A stretch of 64,000 nt of DNA from Carettochelys insculpta (GCF_033958435.1 NC_134138.1:179164798-179228797); one strand, 5' to 3'. Positions 45,949 through 59,760 are shown, counted from the first letter of the stretch. A program made the numbers and translations. Notes: generated by a model from the sequence alone, not told the origin.

Positions 45949-46350
45949 GGTCCCTTCTGGAATTAGATGCTAGGTAGGCAGAAGGTTTAAAAAAAAAACA
46001 GAAAGGAAGTATTTCTTCACACAAAACACAGTCAACTTATGGAGCTCTTTACAGAGACTGTTGTTAAGTTCAGAACTGTAATAGGGTTGAAATTAGTTAG
46101 ATTAATTAACAGATGATGAACCCAACACAGGCAATTAGCCAGGATGGGTCAGAACAGTGTCCCTAGCCTCTGTTTTTCAGCAGCTGGGAATGGGTGACAG
46201 GAGAGGGATCACTAGATGATTACCTGTTCTGTTCATTCTTTTGGGACACCTGGCCTTGGACACTGTCCGAAGACAGGATACTGGGCTAGATGTACATTTG
46301 GTCTGACATAGGATGGCCCTTCTTATGTTTTTACGCTATGTTATATTGAG
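45949..46350 (+). mobile_element. CR1 LINE 3' end (~400 bp)
   Basis: It runs from 'gacctggtggtcccttctgg' through 'gtatttcttcacacaaaaca', 'ctagatgattacctgttctg' and 'tgggctagatgtacatttgg' to 'tctgacataggatggccctt' and 'cttatgtttttacg'. This is a well-kept amniote CR1 3' region. The reading frame is broken. Confidence 0.92.
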
Positions 46351-46783
46351 GCTATCTATGGCTATGGCTGTCAGATTTAGTTATATGTGAGCCAAATGCC
46401 AGATAAATGGATGGTCACTTTTAGGTTGAACTTAATATACAGCCTGCATCTCTCATGTCATTTAAGACAACCTACTCACAAGATGAACACTTTTCCCCAC
46501 TCCCCAGAATGTTATGTAAGATATACTAGTACAATTCAGGACAATATAGTTGGATAAATGCAACAAAGCTAACAAAAATCTAGGTGAAAATCAACATGTA
46601 GATTTAAACATGAGTACCGCCGCATAAACAGACAGACATGCATAAGTTTCAGTACAGTGAGATTGTTTAACCACTTTAGATTTTTGAGAAACTATTCTAC
46701 ACTTCCTTCTTTTTTAATATTAAGTATGAGAGTTTTGGTCATGCCCACATTGCTGCATGCACCTAAACACTCATTACCGCTAT

Positions 46784-47115
46784 GCTGGGTCTACACTAGA
46801 GAGTTTTGGCGACAGAAGGGGCCTTAAAGCACGCTGTTTACAGATTCTTGACTGAACTCTGCATTTGCCTCAACAGTATTATTCCTCAAAAATTTGAGGC
46901 ATAACAATCTCTTAAGTGAGTACTGTTGACAGAAGTGCAATGTAGACACTTCTGTGAACAGAGAGGGCTTCTGGTTGCTGGGCAGCCCTCTTTGCAGAGC
47001 TGCCATTCTGTTTTCTGGCACCAGAGGTCAGTGCAGTCTGGCAGCTCTCTGTCAACAGAGCAAGTTAAGTATAGATGCAATCTGTCGACAGATGCTTATA
47101 GTGTAGACATAGCCC
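46784..47115. mobile_element. Harbinger-like MITE with TGTCGACA motifs
   Basis: The left end 'gctgggtctacactagagag' pairs with the right end 'ctatagtgtagacatagccc'-type sequence (47095-47115). Long inverted arms contain 'tgttgacagaagtgcaatgt' and 'ctgtcaacagagcaag'. About 330 bp, no coding capacity. Confidence 0.8.
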
Positions 47116-48908
47116 AAGTGCTCACATGTCAGAGTTAAAAAGATGAATGTAATAATGCTGAGGAAGAGGGATTCCTCTCCTACTTTTTTTCAAAAATGTT
47201 GATGCCTGTATAAGAAGATTCTTGTGACTTTTTTGTTTCATTCAGTATCAGATAATTGATTCCTGGTAGAAAAATTAGCTGATTATTTTTCACTAGCGTC
47301 AGCAGAATTGTGGATGTATAGATGGAGAATTTTTGCTCGCAGACGACAAATAGATTTCACATGGTTACCACTTTTTATAGCCAGTCAGGAGCATGGAGGA
47401 AAAGTTGGCCTCTCTGTTCAGCATGGTCACATTGCATGCACAGAAGCAGAATATTCTTCTTTGTCTTCAGGTTAAAAGGACGGTGTTCCACCAAATAATG
47501 TCCCTTCAGAACTCCTCTTCAAGAATAGTTTAGCCAACTGGAATGGGATTTACCGCACTGAAATTATTTGTGTCATCCAATGAGGTTTGACTAAGCGCTC
47601 ATATTCCAACAAATAATTTCACTTTCCAAGCTAGAAAATCCCAAAAATATTGATATGCAGAAATCCCAAATTCTTCAATTTAGAGAAGATGACATCAGTT
47701 TACTTTAGCCATGAGGTGTAGAAAATGCAGAAACTACTTAAAAATTCCCAAAGTTGGAAGTGAAATTCTAAAAAAAAATCCACTCATGCACACTCAGCAA
47801 TGGCCAGAGAAAAAATGCTTTCTTAAGATTAAGCAATTGTTTTCCTTCTGCGCTGACAGATGCTTGCATTTTGTCTATAATTTGATACTTTGGGTCTATC
47901 TTTATTTCAGTTTTGTTCAGGATTTAAGGCATATACAGTCTGGTGAAAATGTTGGAGGTAAGGTCTAATATTTTAAAAAGTCTTTAAAAAACATAAGTCT
48001 AGGTTCAATTTTAATACATAGACTTGTGAATCACACAAGTTTTTATTCCCCCAAATCTGGTATATGAATATCCCAGACCTACAATTTAAAATCACTTATT
48101 ACCTACGAATCCTTTTGTTTTAGAAAGTTCCTTTCCTTCCTGATGAAATACCATCTTACCATAGTGACCCTGGTGACTAATAATTTCCTGTGTATTACAA
48201 AAGTTAGTCTGTAGGATTCCTGGAACAAGGTTAGTTATGATGATTTTCTTCATCTATTATTCATCATACTTTCAAACATCTCTGCTTTCAAGTAAGCCAT
48301 AAAACATGTGCATTCATCTGGAGCAAAAATCTGGATCCTGGAACAGGCATTGGTAGTATAACATCTTTATGAATGAGGGAAAAAAATTGTTTGGTCTGTA
48401 AATAGATTGGTGGGTGTTGTTATGCACCACGCCCTTAGAAGTCTCAGACGGAAAGAAGTCAGCATTATTTGTATATGTGAAACAGTTTCATCATCCATAA
48501 CATGAAAAAAAATGTTAAAAGATTACCTTTAAATAGCCACAAAAATAAAGTGAGTTTAGTGACTTGAGTGGTTATTAAACATAAGCAAACTGGAAACCTG
48601 GATTTGATTCTCATCAGTCTCTTGCTGTGTGAACTGCAAGAGGTTTAACAGTGCTACAAAGGTAAGAGGTACAGTTGGCAAGGCACCTGTGTAACTCAAC
48701 AGTCATACCTACATGCTGATTACTACTGGCATTGACAGAGTTCTGGAAAGAGATCCACTTGGTCTTCCTGAATAGGGTATAGTAAAAAAAACAAAAAATA
48801 GAAACAATGCTGCTACAAACAAAATGCTTTTCAATAACAGCACTTAGCTATTATGAAATACATCCACACACGCAGAGCCTATTTTGAAAAAGAACCGTTA
48901 GATGCATT
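47116..48908. other. Non-coding stretch
   Basis: No gene. A faint MIR-like core may lie near 48570-48680 ('ggaaacctggatttgattct', then 'cttgctgtgtgaac'), too weak to list separately. Confidence 0.4.
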
Positions 48909-49346
48909 GGCTGTGTCTACACTACAGAAATCTTTTGAAAGAAGTCCTTCCAGAAGATCTCTTCTGAAAGAACTTCCTTCAAAAGAGTGTGTTCACAAAA
49001 AAAAGTGGATAAAAAGAGTGATCTGCTCATCTGAAAGAGAGCATTTGCACAGTTCCTGCTCTTTCGAAAGAGTAGACCAGGGATTGAAAAATCAAGTCCC
49101 ATGAAGATTGATCTTTTGAAAAAAAAAAAAAAAGGGGGCCTGCAAAGTGTCTACACATGTTTCCTTTCTAAAGAAGCTTTTGAAAGTAGCCATTCTTCCC
49201 AATCCAGGAGCAGAAAAGGGCTTCTGGAAAAAAGCCATGCTCTTTCAATTTCAGATTGAAAGAGTGCACTGTGTGTGTGGACGCTCCACGTGTTCTTTCG
49301 AATATGGCCTGATTTTCGGAACGAACTTGCTCTTGTAGACGCGGCC
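48909..49346. mobile_element. Harbinger-like MITE (438 bp)
   Basis: The left end GGCTGTGTCTACACTACAG and the right end CTCTTGTAGACGCGGCC are inverted partners. The interior is rich in TTTCGAAAG/CTTTTGAAAG palindromes and contains an A-run near 49119. The flanking triplets do not match, so the target duplication has been lost. Confidence 0.8.
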
Positions 49347-50724
49347 TGGGGTAGTTATTTTGAAATAACAGCTGTAACTTGTAAAGAAGTTTGCTGTGTA
49401 AACACACCCTTTGATTAAAAAAAAAAATAAGGAAGCAGTAACTTACTATGTAAAAATCCTAGGTTCAAGCCCCAGCCATCAGACTCATACAGAAAAGGGA
49501 TTTCAACTTGGGTTTCCCATCTCCCAAGAGTGCACAATAATGCCTGCACTACATGTCTGAACCAGCTGTCCCATTCTTTGCATACGAAGCTCTTCCAGGT
49601 GGTATGCCCTAGATTAATAGTCACTGGGCCGGACAGTGAATGTGAGAGGCAGGCTTTATAGCCTCGCAATTTGGGTACTCTCCAGGGAAGAGGCAGACCC
49701 AACTTCATGTCACTTGTCCAATGGATATTTTATTTATATGAAATGAAACAACTTCAACATGAGAGCATAAGGGAAAACCTTCCCTATATCCCAGCATTTC
49801 CCACTAGCACTAAGTGAAATGTTTTGCACAAATAATGTATTTATTGAAAAGCACTGTTTTGACCAATACAAAATCATTTATGGAACGCAAGTAAAAACTT
49901 GGAAGTTGGGAGAATGAAGTTCAAATCCTTGTTACACATCAAAGAGTGGAACTGAGGCATGGCTTCCATAGGAATGCCTTAACAACTAAGAAAAAAGTTA
50001 TATGGAGTGGAAGGGACATCACATCTTCCTCACCATTTTGTGAATGACTTCCAAGTTCTCACCTGAAACTAGCCCAAAACAAACTGCTTCAGTTTACACT
50101 ATTCAGGAAATTAATGTCATTTTCACCAATAGCTTTGGGTTGGTCAAAACAGCATTTTTCAAGTAATAAACTGTTTGTGCAAAGGATTTCCCCTGGCCTT
50201 TGTAGGGCTGAGGGGAGGGGAGCAAAAGTGAGATATTCCACAGGCAGCATTTATTATAACTTCAGTAGAATGATTTGGTCATCCATTTACATTAGACGTT
50301 CTTCTAGGTGTTAATTTAATGACAGCTAGAATAATTTTTGTAGCATATGCTGCGCACTCTGACAAATATATTATGTCATACAAGCTTTAATAATTATATC
50401 TCATTTGACAATTTGTAGCCAGTAGAACACAATACAGGAATAAAATAGTATGCAAATTATCCTACATTGATAATCAGTGGCAAAATATGAGTCACCACAT
50501 ACTTTCACAAAGTATCTCGTCATTATTTAAATGCTTAAGAACAAGCATGCTGATCCTAAATTTTACTGCCATTTTACATATTTGGATTCAATTATTGAGC
50601 TGTTTTGCCCATTCCTAGTGAAATTTTCCAAGAAAACTATTTTTTCCCCAGTCAAAGCAAAATTTTTCCATACCCTCCAACAAACTCTTCACCTATTTCT
50701 CTTCCCCTTTTCCTACTGTATGTT
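49347..50724. other. Non-coding stretch
   Basis: No gene recognised. Confidence 0.4.
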
Positions 50725-50855
50725 TAAATTGTAAACTCTTCAGAGCAGAACTGTTTCTTTTTTTATGTATTTGTACGGTACCTAGCATGGAACTCTGACC
50801 TTGGTTGAACATCTGTGCTTTACTGTGATACTGATTAATATAAAAATCCATTGAC
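50725..50855 (+). repeat. L2/MIR-type 3' tail
   Basis: 'ttgtaaactcttcagagcag' then 'ttgtacggtacctagcatgg' resembles the common reptile tail ('TTGTAAGCTCTTTGGGGCAG' and 'TGTACAGCACCTAGCACAAT'). Confidence 0.6.
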
Positions 50856-53800
50856 TAATTTTCTAAAATGGGAATTATTTTGATGGTAATAGAAAACCAC
50901 GCGAGAGAGTCACATTACCAGAAAACACTGGAAGAATAATGACAAAAACAAATGTTTATCTGCAGTTCACAGAACCACAATGCAGAAAGAACATAAGCCC
51001 AACGAAGAAGAAATGATCTGTTATAACAACAAGAAAGGTAAGTGAAACAGACTTTTGCCGGAATTCAGAATATGGGGCTCAAACTACATTTCTGCTTGCC
51101 CCTGTTTCATTATATTGATCCTTGTTCTGGTATTCGAAGATCCAGCTGTTTTGTCATTCGTTGCTGCATGGGTTTGTGGGAGTGTGATGTTAGAAGATTA
51201 CAGGGCTCCCATTGTTGTAACTTCTAGGTAACAAATGAAGCTGATTAGCAGAAATATAAGCATTTTCCCAAGAACAATTTGAAAGGAATATATGCCATTA
51301 AAAATCTTGACACTTGCTAGTTTTTTAATAAAATTATTGAAAGTGGATCATTCATTGTCTTCTGAAAATATAAAACTTTGAACAAAAAGTTTTAATGTAT
51401 CAGAAAGGATTACATTTCAAAGGCAATTTTCTCACTAGCTCAAAAATAAATGTCTGTAATTCCTCCCTTTAACTATCAGAAAGGTACAGAATGCCATTGT
51501 AACCCACACAGCTAGAGGTGTGCTTTGCTGTCCCATGTAGTGGCACCTAGACCACTTAGACAAAGATTAAGACTTCTCTACAGCCTGAGCTGAGAAGCAG
51601 CTGTCTTGCAGCACAAACTGTACAGGCTCATGCACCAAGGTACCAGGTTTGAGTCCTCCTATTGGTGGTTGCACTATTCCTTCCTATAGTGCAAGTGACT
51701 CACCTTTTCATTTACCCGTCATCTAGCTACCGTACTCCCTTATTACATGGTAACTGATTACAGACTGCTGTGCCTTTAACAGATCACTTCCTGTCACATG
51801 GCCTGGGGCAAAGGATAAAAGGAAGGAGATGATGAGTCAACAGAGAACTAAGGGAAATAATATGGTTTCCTGGCTGTTTGCTAGCGAAAACAAGGAAAGC
51901 CTGTGGGAATTATTGCCCAGTGACATTCCAAGGATTTACCTGGTTTTGTGGAAAACAAAAGAGCCCCAAGGAAAGGGCCTAGAATAAAGAGTTATGCTTG
52001 GGAATGTATTGAAATTAAAGTGTAATGCAGTGGAAATGCCCACCAGCTTACATGCACCTTTCATGGAAGTACCTAATATTGGGTACAAGCAAAAATACAC
52101 CTGCAAATTGCATCCTCCTACTACTTTAAATGATCACTTTCTATCTTGCTACAATTGGTAATTACACTACTATTGTCATCCACTACTCATAGAGATGAAG
52201 AATTTTCTTATGTCACACAACTGCTGCTATTAAATTCTTTCTGAACAGACCCTCATTTGGCCCTCCCTGACTCACAAAGCTACTATCCTACCTCATACTT
52301 AGACATCCGTGAAGGATCAGAAACAAGATGTGAGCTATTCATGTCTGGAATTTTCTTGACAATTCTCACCTTTGCCCTCAACTCTATTTTCAAACTTCCT
52401 ATAGAACTTTTATAAGTTTCCTCAGACAGGTTCCAGTTAAAATGAGCTTCTCTCACCTTTCTAATCAACTCCCCCTTAGCACTTTCAGTACAGCTCTTGA
52501 CCCTTTTCATAGTGCTGAGACTACCTTTCTTCAAGCTGTGAGGATACTCTTCTTGATGCCACACTCTTACTATCAGGAGACCTGGGGTTCAGACCTACAT
52601 AAAAAGGGGGGGGAAATCAGATTTTTTAAAATAAACATAGTCCTTTTACTTTCTTCTCTTTTTTAACTGATCACTTAACAGACTTATTCTTCCAAATACG
52701 ATCTGAGGTTCCATAGTGATGGAACAGGATTTCACTGTATACCCTTCCTGTGACAGTGCAATGAAGGGCAAATTTAATTAATGAACACACTACCAGTATC
52801 CATCACTATGCCTACTCCTCCTCCTACTTGACTTCATTATTGTTTCTCCTCCTATCAATTATTTGACCATGTTAAGCCCCTCTCCTGCTTCTGAATCACC
52901 CCTTCTACAAAAGTTCCTTATTACATCTCATGGAAGTTCACATCTTCTCTTTATTCCCTCAGGCCACAGAATCTATGCCCCTATTGTCTTCCTATTTGTC
53001 TTCTCATACTTCTTCTGTCCTCGATTTTAACTTTGGACATTGAAGCAATGTGAGGCTTAGGCCTATTCTAAAGCACATTCTTTGGTTGTCCCTGATTTAT
53101 TTGCTCATTTTGAGTGTTAGGGGCACTATAAAGTGACAATTTCTGAGTGCTTCACAGAGCATACTGACCATTAGTCATATTCAGTCAAGCTGGACTCTCC
53201 ACTAGGTGTGCCCTTTCAACCCATGTAATGAGAACATCCCATCAAACCTTAGCAGAACACAGATATATTTATTTCCATTCCACATTAGTGAGATCTAAAG
53301 GGGATCTTTTCACTTGTGCTACCTTAGCTCTCAGAGCCTAAATTTGGCCTTCAGTCACCTGCAATTGTGATTTTATTTTCATTATTCATTATATATTCAG
53401 TATATACATACATATATATAAGATAAACAATACTAAACAGGTACAGAAATAGGCACTAGTCTGATAAACTTCAGTTCCTATAGCTCTAGCCAAGTACATT
53501 GAGCGTAAATTTCTATGAGTTTAATTACAATATGGATGGGAGAAAATAAAACCACTACACAAGAGACAGGTAACCTATATTGAACAGAGTTGCATGTATC
53601 AAAAAATCTAGTGCATCAAAGCTGAGAATTCATCCTTCATAGTCGTCAACAGTGAGCACTAAAAACACGTGATGAAAAACCTAGAAAGTTATTCCTTACA
53701 TATTCCATTTACAAAAGAGGTGAACTACAATTCATTCCATGATTCAACCTATGAAAAGCTAACATAAAAATATAGATAAGTAAGAAGAATTCCATGAAAA

Positions 53801-54265
53801 AATGAATCTAGTAAATAATGAATACAAGTTATCCAAATTTATCCAAATAGATTATTTTACTACAGACAACTGTTAATACCATCAGCTATTATAAGTGCAC
53901 AGGTACTTTCAGAACCTTTTAATTAATCTTTATTTTTTTTAAATTAATGTACTAGAATGTACTAGAGAGCTGTCCTCATTTTTTAAATGTAAATTTCTAG
54001 GATTTCATCCAATTAATGCTTTTTATCCCTAGTGACAAGAAGTTGTCCCTCACTGAAACCATGAAACTGGTCACAAAACTAGAGTCATGGTTACCTGGGA
54101 AATCCCTCACAGTGTACATTAATTTGGATGCACAAAAAAAAAAAGAAAAAGAAAAAGAAATTCAAACAAGAGTCCTATGTGGCTCAATAGCTAGTCTCTC
54201 AACACAAGTGAGACCAATAAAAGATACCACTCACCTTGTCTCTCCAAAACTCAAAACAATTTTTA
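50856..54265. other. Long non-coding stretch
   Basis: Nothing that I could support. A 93-codon frame on - at 52283-52564 has no recognisable domain, and CT-rich patches lie near 52790-53040. Confidence 0.4.
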
Positions 54266-54269
54266 TCCT

Positions 54270-54509
54270 GTCATAAGAAAATTTTGAGGGGCAAAGAGAC
54301 TTTGCAGTTGCGTGGGCACTTCGAAGTACCCACGGCTGACCCACAGCTACATGCAGGCTTGCACTTCGACGTTTCACACTTTGAAGTTTCCGCAGAGGAG
54401 ATTTTGCCCAATGAAGTGCTGCATATGCATTGTGGCACTTCATTAATAATCTCCCGACACCCTCATTACCATGCCCCCTTCAAAGTTGGGGGCTAGTCTA
54501 GACACAGCC
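54270..54509 (-). mobile_element. Single-ended MITE copy, same family as 34645-34890
   Basis: On - it starts GGCTGTGTCTAGACTAGCC, then 'gtaatgagggtgtcgggag', 'taatgaagtgccac', and ACTTCGAAGT-type palindromes to about 'gcaactgcaaagtc'. Like the other copy it lacks a second terminus. Confidence 0.7.
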
Positions 54510-56291
54510 TTTGAGATTCAGTTTAAGATTTATCTGCAGTGTGAACCTCTGAGGTCTGCAAAACTGAAAATGTAATGGGAACAAACTACTTTTCTTTCTT
54601 AGTATTTTGGCTTTTTGTTTCATTTGCTGTTCAGAACTCTCTAGTACAGAGACAACTAAAATGCTTAAGGATTGCTTTTTCACCCCTTCCAAGGTTGTGT
54701 TGGTTCATTTTTTGCATAAACATTTGATGGAGACAGATTCCTGATTTATCTGAAATAGTTTATTCACCAAGTTTTGGACAGTGGATGGTTCATCTTCTCC
54801 ATTTTATTAGTGAGTTATGCATACATTTATTCCCCTTTGTGCTTTCTGCACACCCTAGAACTTTAATATGCATGAAGGAATATCTGAATCTATAAAGATC
54901 AATGGTTACCTTCTGTTTCTCTCTGGTTTTGGTGGCAACCCCCTTATGTGTACTCAGGGTGTGTAAGAAATGAGGAGCAATGCTGAGATATGTGAGGAGT
55001 TTCATATATGTATGCCTCAACGCTAAAGAAAAACAAAAAGATGTGGCATGTGTCATTGACAAGAGTCCTGGCAAAAGAAACTTGAGATTTATTTCGTAGC
55101 CTAACTACTTTGACTCTGACCAAGGTTAAAATGATTGATACCCCATACAACATCAAGTCCTCTGTAAATCATTTTGAAAGTTTATGTATTTTTAATGTTT
55201 AATTTTAAGAATATCCTTTGTAACATGACACTTCAAGCCATACAGACTTGCCAACTATGGACCTAATCCTGCATTTGTTACACAGACTTATTTTTCATTC
55301 ACAAAAATTGATTTTTTTTTCCAGAGCAATGCCTGCAGGAACCAAACCCTGTGTTCCTAGAACCAGTCCAGAGAAAGCCAATACACGTAAAAGAATCTGC
55401 AGGTCCTTAAACCTTTAATATGGGGCTAAAAAAAACTCTATTGACATGTTTTTTTTCCTGAATGAGATCTGAAGCATATGGTCTGGATTTAGTAGTGACA
55501 AAGATTTTACATGAAAATGATCGCTGTTATCACAAAATGATCATGTTACCAATGAACTTACTGAATTAAGTTTCATTCATTTCATGCTATCCCATTAATT
55601 ATAAAATTAACCAGAAGCATTTAAGACACACACATACATTTTATGGCAAAAATGTGCTTTTAAAAGTATAATTTACAAAGAATTTTTCTATGAAGGACTA
55701 CAGGAAATGTTTCTCTCCCCACTACAGAAAACCCCTACTTCCCACTTCACAGTCAGACTGTTCATCAGCATGTTAACAAGATCTATCTAAATCTAATAGA
55801 GTGGCTTTATTAACTGGATTATCTTATTAATAATACACAGGTTGGCAGAAGTACAGTACTGACAATATTACAGTGCATCATCACAAGCAGGAAAACACCA
55901 TTACTGTAATGCTCTTTAAGGTAATCTCTGCAGAAGTAAAATTTGTAGCACATATATTTGCTTTTTCGTAATGTAACTTCATAGCCTGCATCCACTTCTC
56001 TAGTTACATCCCTGCACGATTTCTTGCCATTTTTATTCTGCCCTTAGCTCTTTCAAGTAACTGGGGCTAAGCCACCCAAGGTACTTGGCACTTGTGAAAA
56101 ACAAGTCAGCTTCCCACTAAAAAAAAAAAAAAAAAGTATCAAACTTAATATAATTGTTACACTGAGGTCCTAAACATCAGTGACACTCAATATGACAGTG
56201 GCCTTCATTCTGTCCTCACAGATTGCCTGATACCTTTAGAGGAATAGGATGTAAGTAGAGCAGCAGCATCCTTCCAGGGTCTAACTCTGAC
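54510..56291. other. AT-rich non-coding stretch
   Basis: No gene, RNA or clear repeat. Confidence 0.4.
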
Positions 56292-56430
56292 AGGTTAGAG
56301 GGGTAGCTGAGTTAGCCTGTATTTTCAAAAACAATAAGAACAAGAAGTCCTGTGGCTCCTTATAGACTACCAGATATTTTGGAACATAAAAGCTTTCTTG
56401 GGCAAAGACCAGCTTTGTCAGATGCATGAT
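56292..56430 (+). mobile_element. Cry I-type turtle SINE
   Basis: 'gaggggtagctgagttagcc', 'tgtattttcaaaaacaataa', 'gtcctgtggctccttataga', 'ctaccagatattttgg', 'cttgggcaaag' and 'tttgtcagatgcatg' follow the whole Cry I consensus from head to 3' part. This is the clearest evidence for a turtle genome in the window. Confidence 0.92.
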
Positions 56431-57537
56431 TATTAACCTATGTTACAGACTTGTATATTCTGAATACATTACAGTAATGCACAAGAGATTTTGTCACTAA
56501 ATTCAGAAACTAATTGTATACACCTGGAATTTGGCAAATACATGTTAAATGGCTTCATTACCATCCTAATGGTTTTTTAGCTGTTTCAGTGTTGTACTAA
56601 TAGGTAGACAAGTTGCAAGGCTTTTTCACTGTTATGTTACTAGACTCAGAGGGAGACTTGTTAGGCTACAAGAGCCTGCCATGGGAGCCTGAAAGAAAGG
56701 GTCAAAATAGGGATTGGAAAGTAGCTGGGCACGAAGACCCAGGAGAAGCAGTCTGTTCCCTTGCCGTTTTTACCCAATGGCCATTGTCTGTTCCCATCTC
56801 ATTCTGTTTGGTGGCATATAAGTTCATAGGATCACATCCCACCACTTTTCATAAGCACTATATATATTCTGGGTGAAGACCTGGCCCCATTGATGTGAAT
56901 GATAAAATGCATATTGATTTGAACATGGCCCTTATTACACTGTGTATTTTTAAAGTCATAGAAGTGATTTGTAGCAGTTAAAAACAGCTCACTCTAAGTT
57001 CAACAATATTGCAACAATATGTGAAAACAGAAAGTACTCAACATATAATGGGAAATATTTATAATTTACACCAAGGAATATTTCACCTCCAGCTGTGAGT
57101 CAACATATGCATGAAAAGATAGACTTATTTTATTTTGTTCAGTCTCTAACCACTGCCATGATTCCAAAAGTCAGTAATTGTAAATATACATAGACAAACT
57201 GAGTGGAATCAGAACTGACCATAACTTCCATGTTCAATTTGAATTAAACAAGAAATTTTTTTTTATTCAAATAAGTATTCTTCACCTTCATTTTTATTTT
57301 GATCTATACTTATTAATTCCAACCATAAATGAAGCTGTTTTTCCAATATTTATGGCCTAATTAGAAGCAGAAATTACAATAATTATCATAACATGGTCTA
57401 CTTACATGAAACTTCTAGATCAACATTGAAGGCAAAGGAGGGTCAGGTATCTAAAATAAGATTGGTGTAAGAAAGTGAACCACTAGTTTACAGAAATTCA
57501 AATAACATATTTTTTTCAACTGGCTTGAATTATGACA
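56431..57537. other. AT-rich non-coding stretch
   Basis: Nothing recognised. Confidence 0.4.
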
Positions 57538-57640
57538 CAAATAAAAAGCAGTCTTGTAGCACCTCAAAGACTAAAAACATTATTAGGTCATGAGATTCTC
57601 ATGAGTAAGGACTCACGCAATGTACATGCTGGATCTTCAC
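57538..57640 (+). mobile_element. Cry I-type SINE, 5'-truncated
   Basis: 'aaaaagcagtcttgtagcac', 'ctcaaagactaaaaacatta', 'ttaggtcatgag' match the body of Cry I. The head is missing. Confidence 0.75.
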
Positions 57641-57699
57641 ATTGTTCGGTGCCAAACATATTCCACAGATTTCAGTGGTATGTTCAAGTTCAACTTACC

Positions 57700-58760
57700 T
57701 TTTCTTTCTGTCTGTCAACTCTTGCCCCCTCCCCATCACAGATGCATAAGTTTCTTGTGTGGTCTCCTCTTCTAACCCTTTCAATTACCCCAACAATCCC
57801 AATCCATCCTCTCATATCTTTTCCATCTATTATCACCCCCTCATTTACCTGTTGACCTCCTTTGACTCTTTCCCCTCAGAATGCAAGCAGGCTTCAGTCC
57901 CTCCCATATAAAAAAAAATCTCCCTGTTGACCATATTTGTCTCTCTAGCTCCCTCCTTACCCCACTTTCATCTCTAAGCTCACTGACCACAGTTTACAAT
58001 CACTATCTGGAGACGCTCTCCTCAGTTCCATCCTCCACACGACCTAATTCAATTTCCACCTGTAATGCAGCTGAAGACACTTTTGCCAAAATCTCCAAGG
58101 CATCCTTCTTAGCTAAAGCTCAGAATCAGTATTCCATCCTCCTCCTTCTTGATCTAGAAGCTCCCTGTGATAACATCAACTATGCTTTACTTTTTCAGGT
58201 CTTCTTCTCCCTTAGCTTCTATGGCTCTATCGTCCCAATTCTCACACTACCTCCTTCAGAGGACCTTTCTCAATTATCCTCCAGTGTTCTCCAGAAGTTC
58301 CACAGGATTCAAACCTTGTTTTCCTTTGCTTATAATTCCCCACCTTATCTCTGTGCAATCTTGTCTACAAATGCACATTCAACTACCACCTCTACACTGA
58401 TGACTCACAGATCTACCTCTTTACAACAGAACTGTTTTATACTAGCCAACAGTTTAAGTTCTGACCCACAACTCCTAATCTCCCCAGAAGCTGTCCTTTC
58501 TATCTTCTTTTCTGTTTGCTGTGGACACCACCATCCCACCTGTCATTCAGATCCATGATCTAGACATTTTCAACTTGGCCTGTCTCTCCACCCGCATATC
58601 GAGATTGTGTAAATCTTCCCAATTATTTCCACCTTATACTGATCAGCTATCGCTCCACCTCCATAAGTAAAACTCATCCAAGTTCTCATCTCATGTCTCA
58701 ATTATCACAACATTTTCCTCTTTGGTCTTGACAAATGCAATCATGCCCCAGTCATGAATC
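57700..58760 (+). pseudogene. L2/CR1-type LINE reverse-transcriptase relic
   Basis: With frame changes, fragments of a non-LTR reverse transcriptase can be read. LLLDLEAPCDNINYALLFQV matches 'LLDLSAAFDTVNHxLL'. A decayed 'SGVPQGSVLGPLLF' block lies near 58280-58325. FNYHLYTDDSQIYLF near 58378-58422 corresponds to the 'YADDTQIY' active-site motif. The 225-codon open frame at 57881-58558 crosses this region but is not the original frame throughout. Dead copy. Confidence 0.72.
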
Positions 58761-58950
58761 AGATTTCTATTCCATAAGGCATCCAATAGTATGTCTGTAG
58801 TAGGCTCCTGCGCCAAGGTTTTCAAAAGTTAGTGATCTGGAGTGCCTACGTTTCTGGATTCCGACCATGAGACAGCTCAGAGGGAATTTTCAGAGGGCAG
58901 ATGCTCCAGAAATCAATACTGTAGTTGTTTATGAACATCTTTACCTACAT

Positions 58951-59760
58951 CAGGGGTAAGCAAAATGTGATCTGAGGGGCCAGGATTCAGGTCATCCAGC
59001 ATTTCTATCTGGCCCATTCAGCTGTTCAGCAGAGCATACAGACAGCATGTGCTCAGCTGCCCCTTTCCTGCACCTTGATCCCTCTTGCAGACAACCTGCT
59101 CCCACAATTGTCCTACTAGTTGCGGGTTGTGGGGGTAGCATGCTCAAGTCTGGGTGTCCCTCCAACCTCTGTCTCCCATAACTCCAGAGTAGGGATTGGG
59201 AAGAGAGACAAACACAACAGAGCTGCTCCAGTCCAAAGTATGGTGAGTGAGATGAGTGCCTATCTTAAGAAGCAGTGGACTTTTTCTAGGGATTCTCTGG
59301 CAGCCAGCTCCTTCTCTCACCACATACACATTCATTCACACAAACTCTCCTCTTCCCCCCCCCACCCCCCAGCTCCACCCCTACACACACATATACCCAT
59401 CTCTGTAGAGTGGGGTCAGGGGAGACACCACAGCAGGGCAGCTTACCCTCTCTTAAAGAGACAGCACATGACAACGCTCAGAAACTTACCCTGAAGCAGC
59501 CAGCACACACACTCTCTATGACACACTTATTCTGTGCTGCACACACAGTCTCCCTGTCTCTGTGCCCCCCCATAATCTGTGTCACAAAGTCTGCCTCTAA
59601 CACACAAACAGTCTCACTCTCATTCACACACACTCTCTCTAGACCCTAGCCCCACCCCTTCCAAATGGAGCTCCAGCCCTCTAAGGGTCCAAAGCCAGTC
59701 CCTGACAATTTAGCAAAATGTATTGAGTGGCCCCCATGCAAAAGTTATTGCCCGTCCTAG
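58951..59760. mobile_element. hAT-type non-autonomous element
   Basis: It starts CAGGGGTAAGCAAAATGTGA and ends CAAAAGTTATTGCCCGTCCTAG, decayed hAT-like termini (CAGGGGTG and CACCCCTG types). The interior has 'ctgaggggccaggatt', 'ctatctggcccattcag' and a (CA)-rich patch at 59320-59640. No clear 8-bp target duplication remains. Confidence 0.65.

Noticed and set aside
49455..51660. tRNA-like B-box sequences at about 49462 (GGTTCAAGCCC) and 51648 (GGTTTGAGTCC)
   Set aside because: No matching A box or cloverleaf could be folded around them; may be remnants of tRNA-derived SINEs.
52283..52564. 93-codon minus-strand frame as a possible exon
   Set aside because: No recognisable domain and no repeat or splice support; length is expected by chance in 64 kb.
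57881..58558. 225-codon frame as a host gene
   Set aside because: Reverse-transcriptase motifs appear in shifting frames, so it is a decayed LINE.
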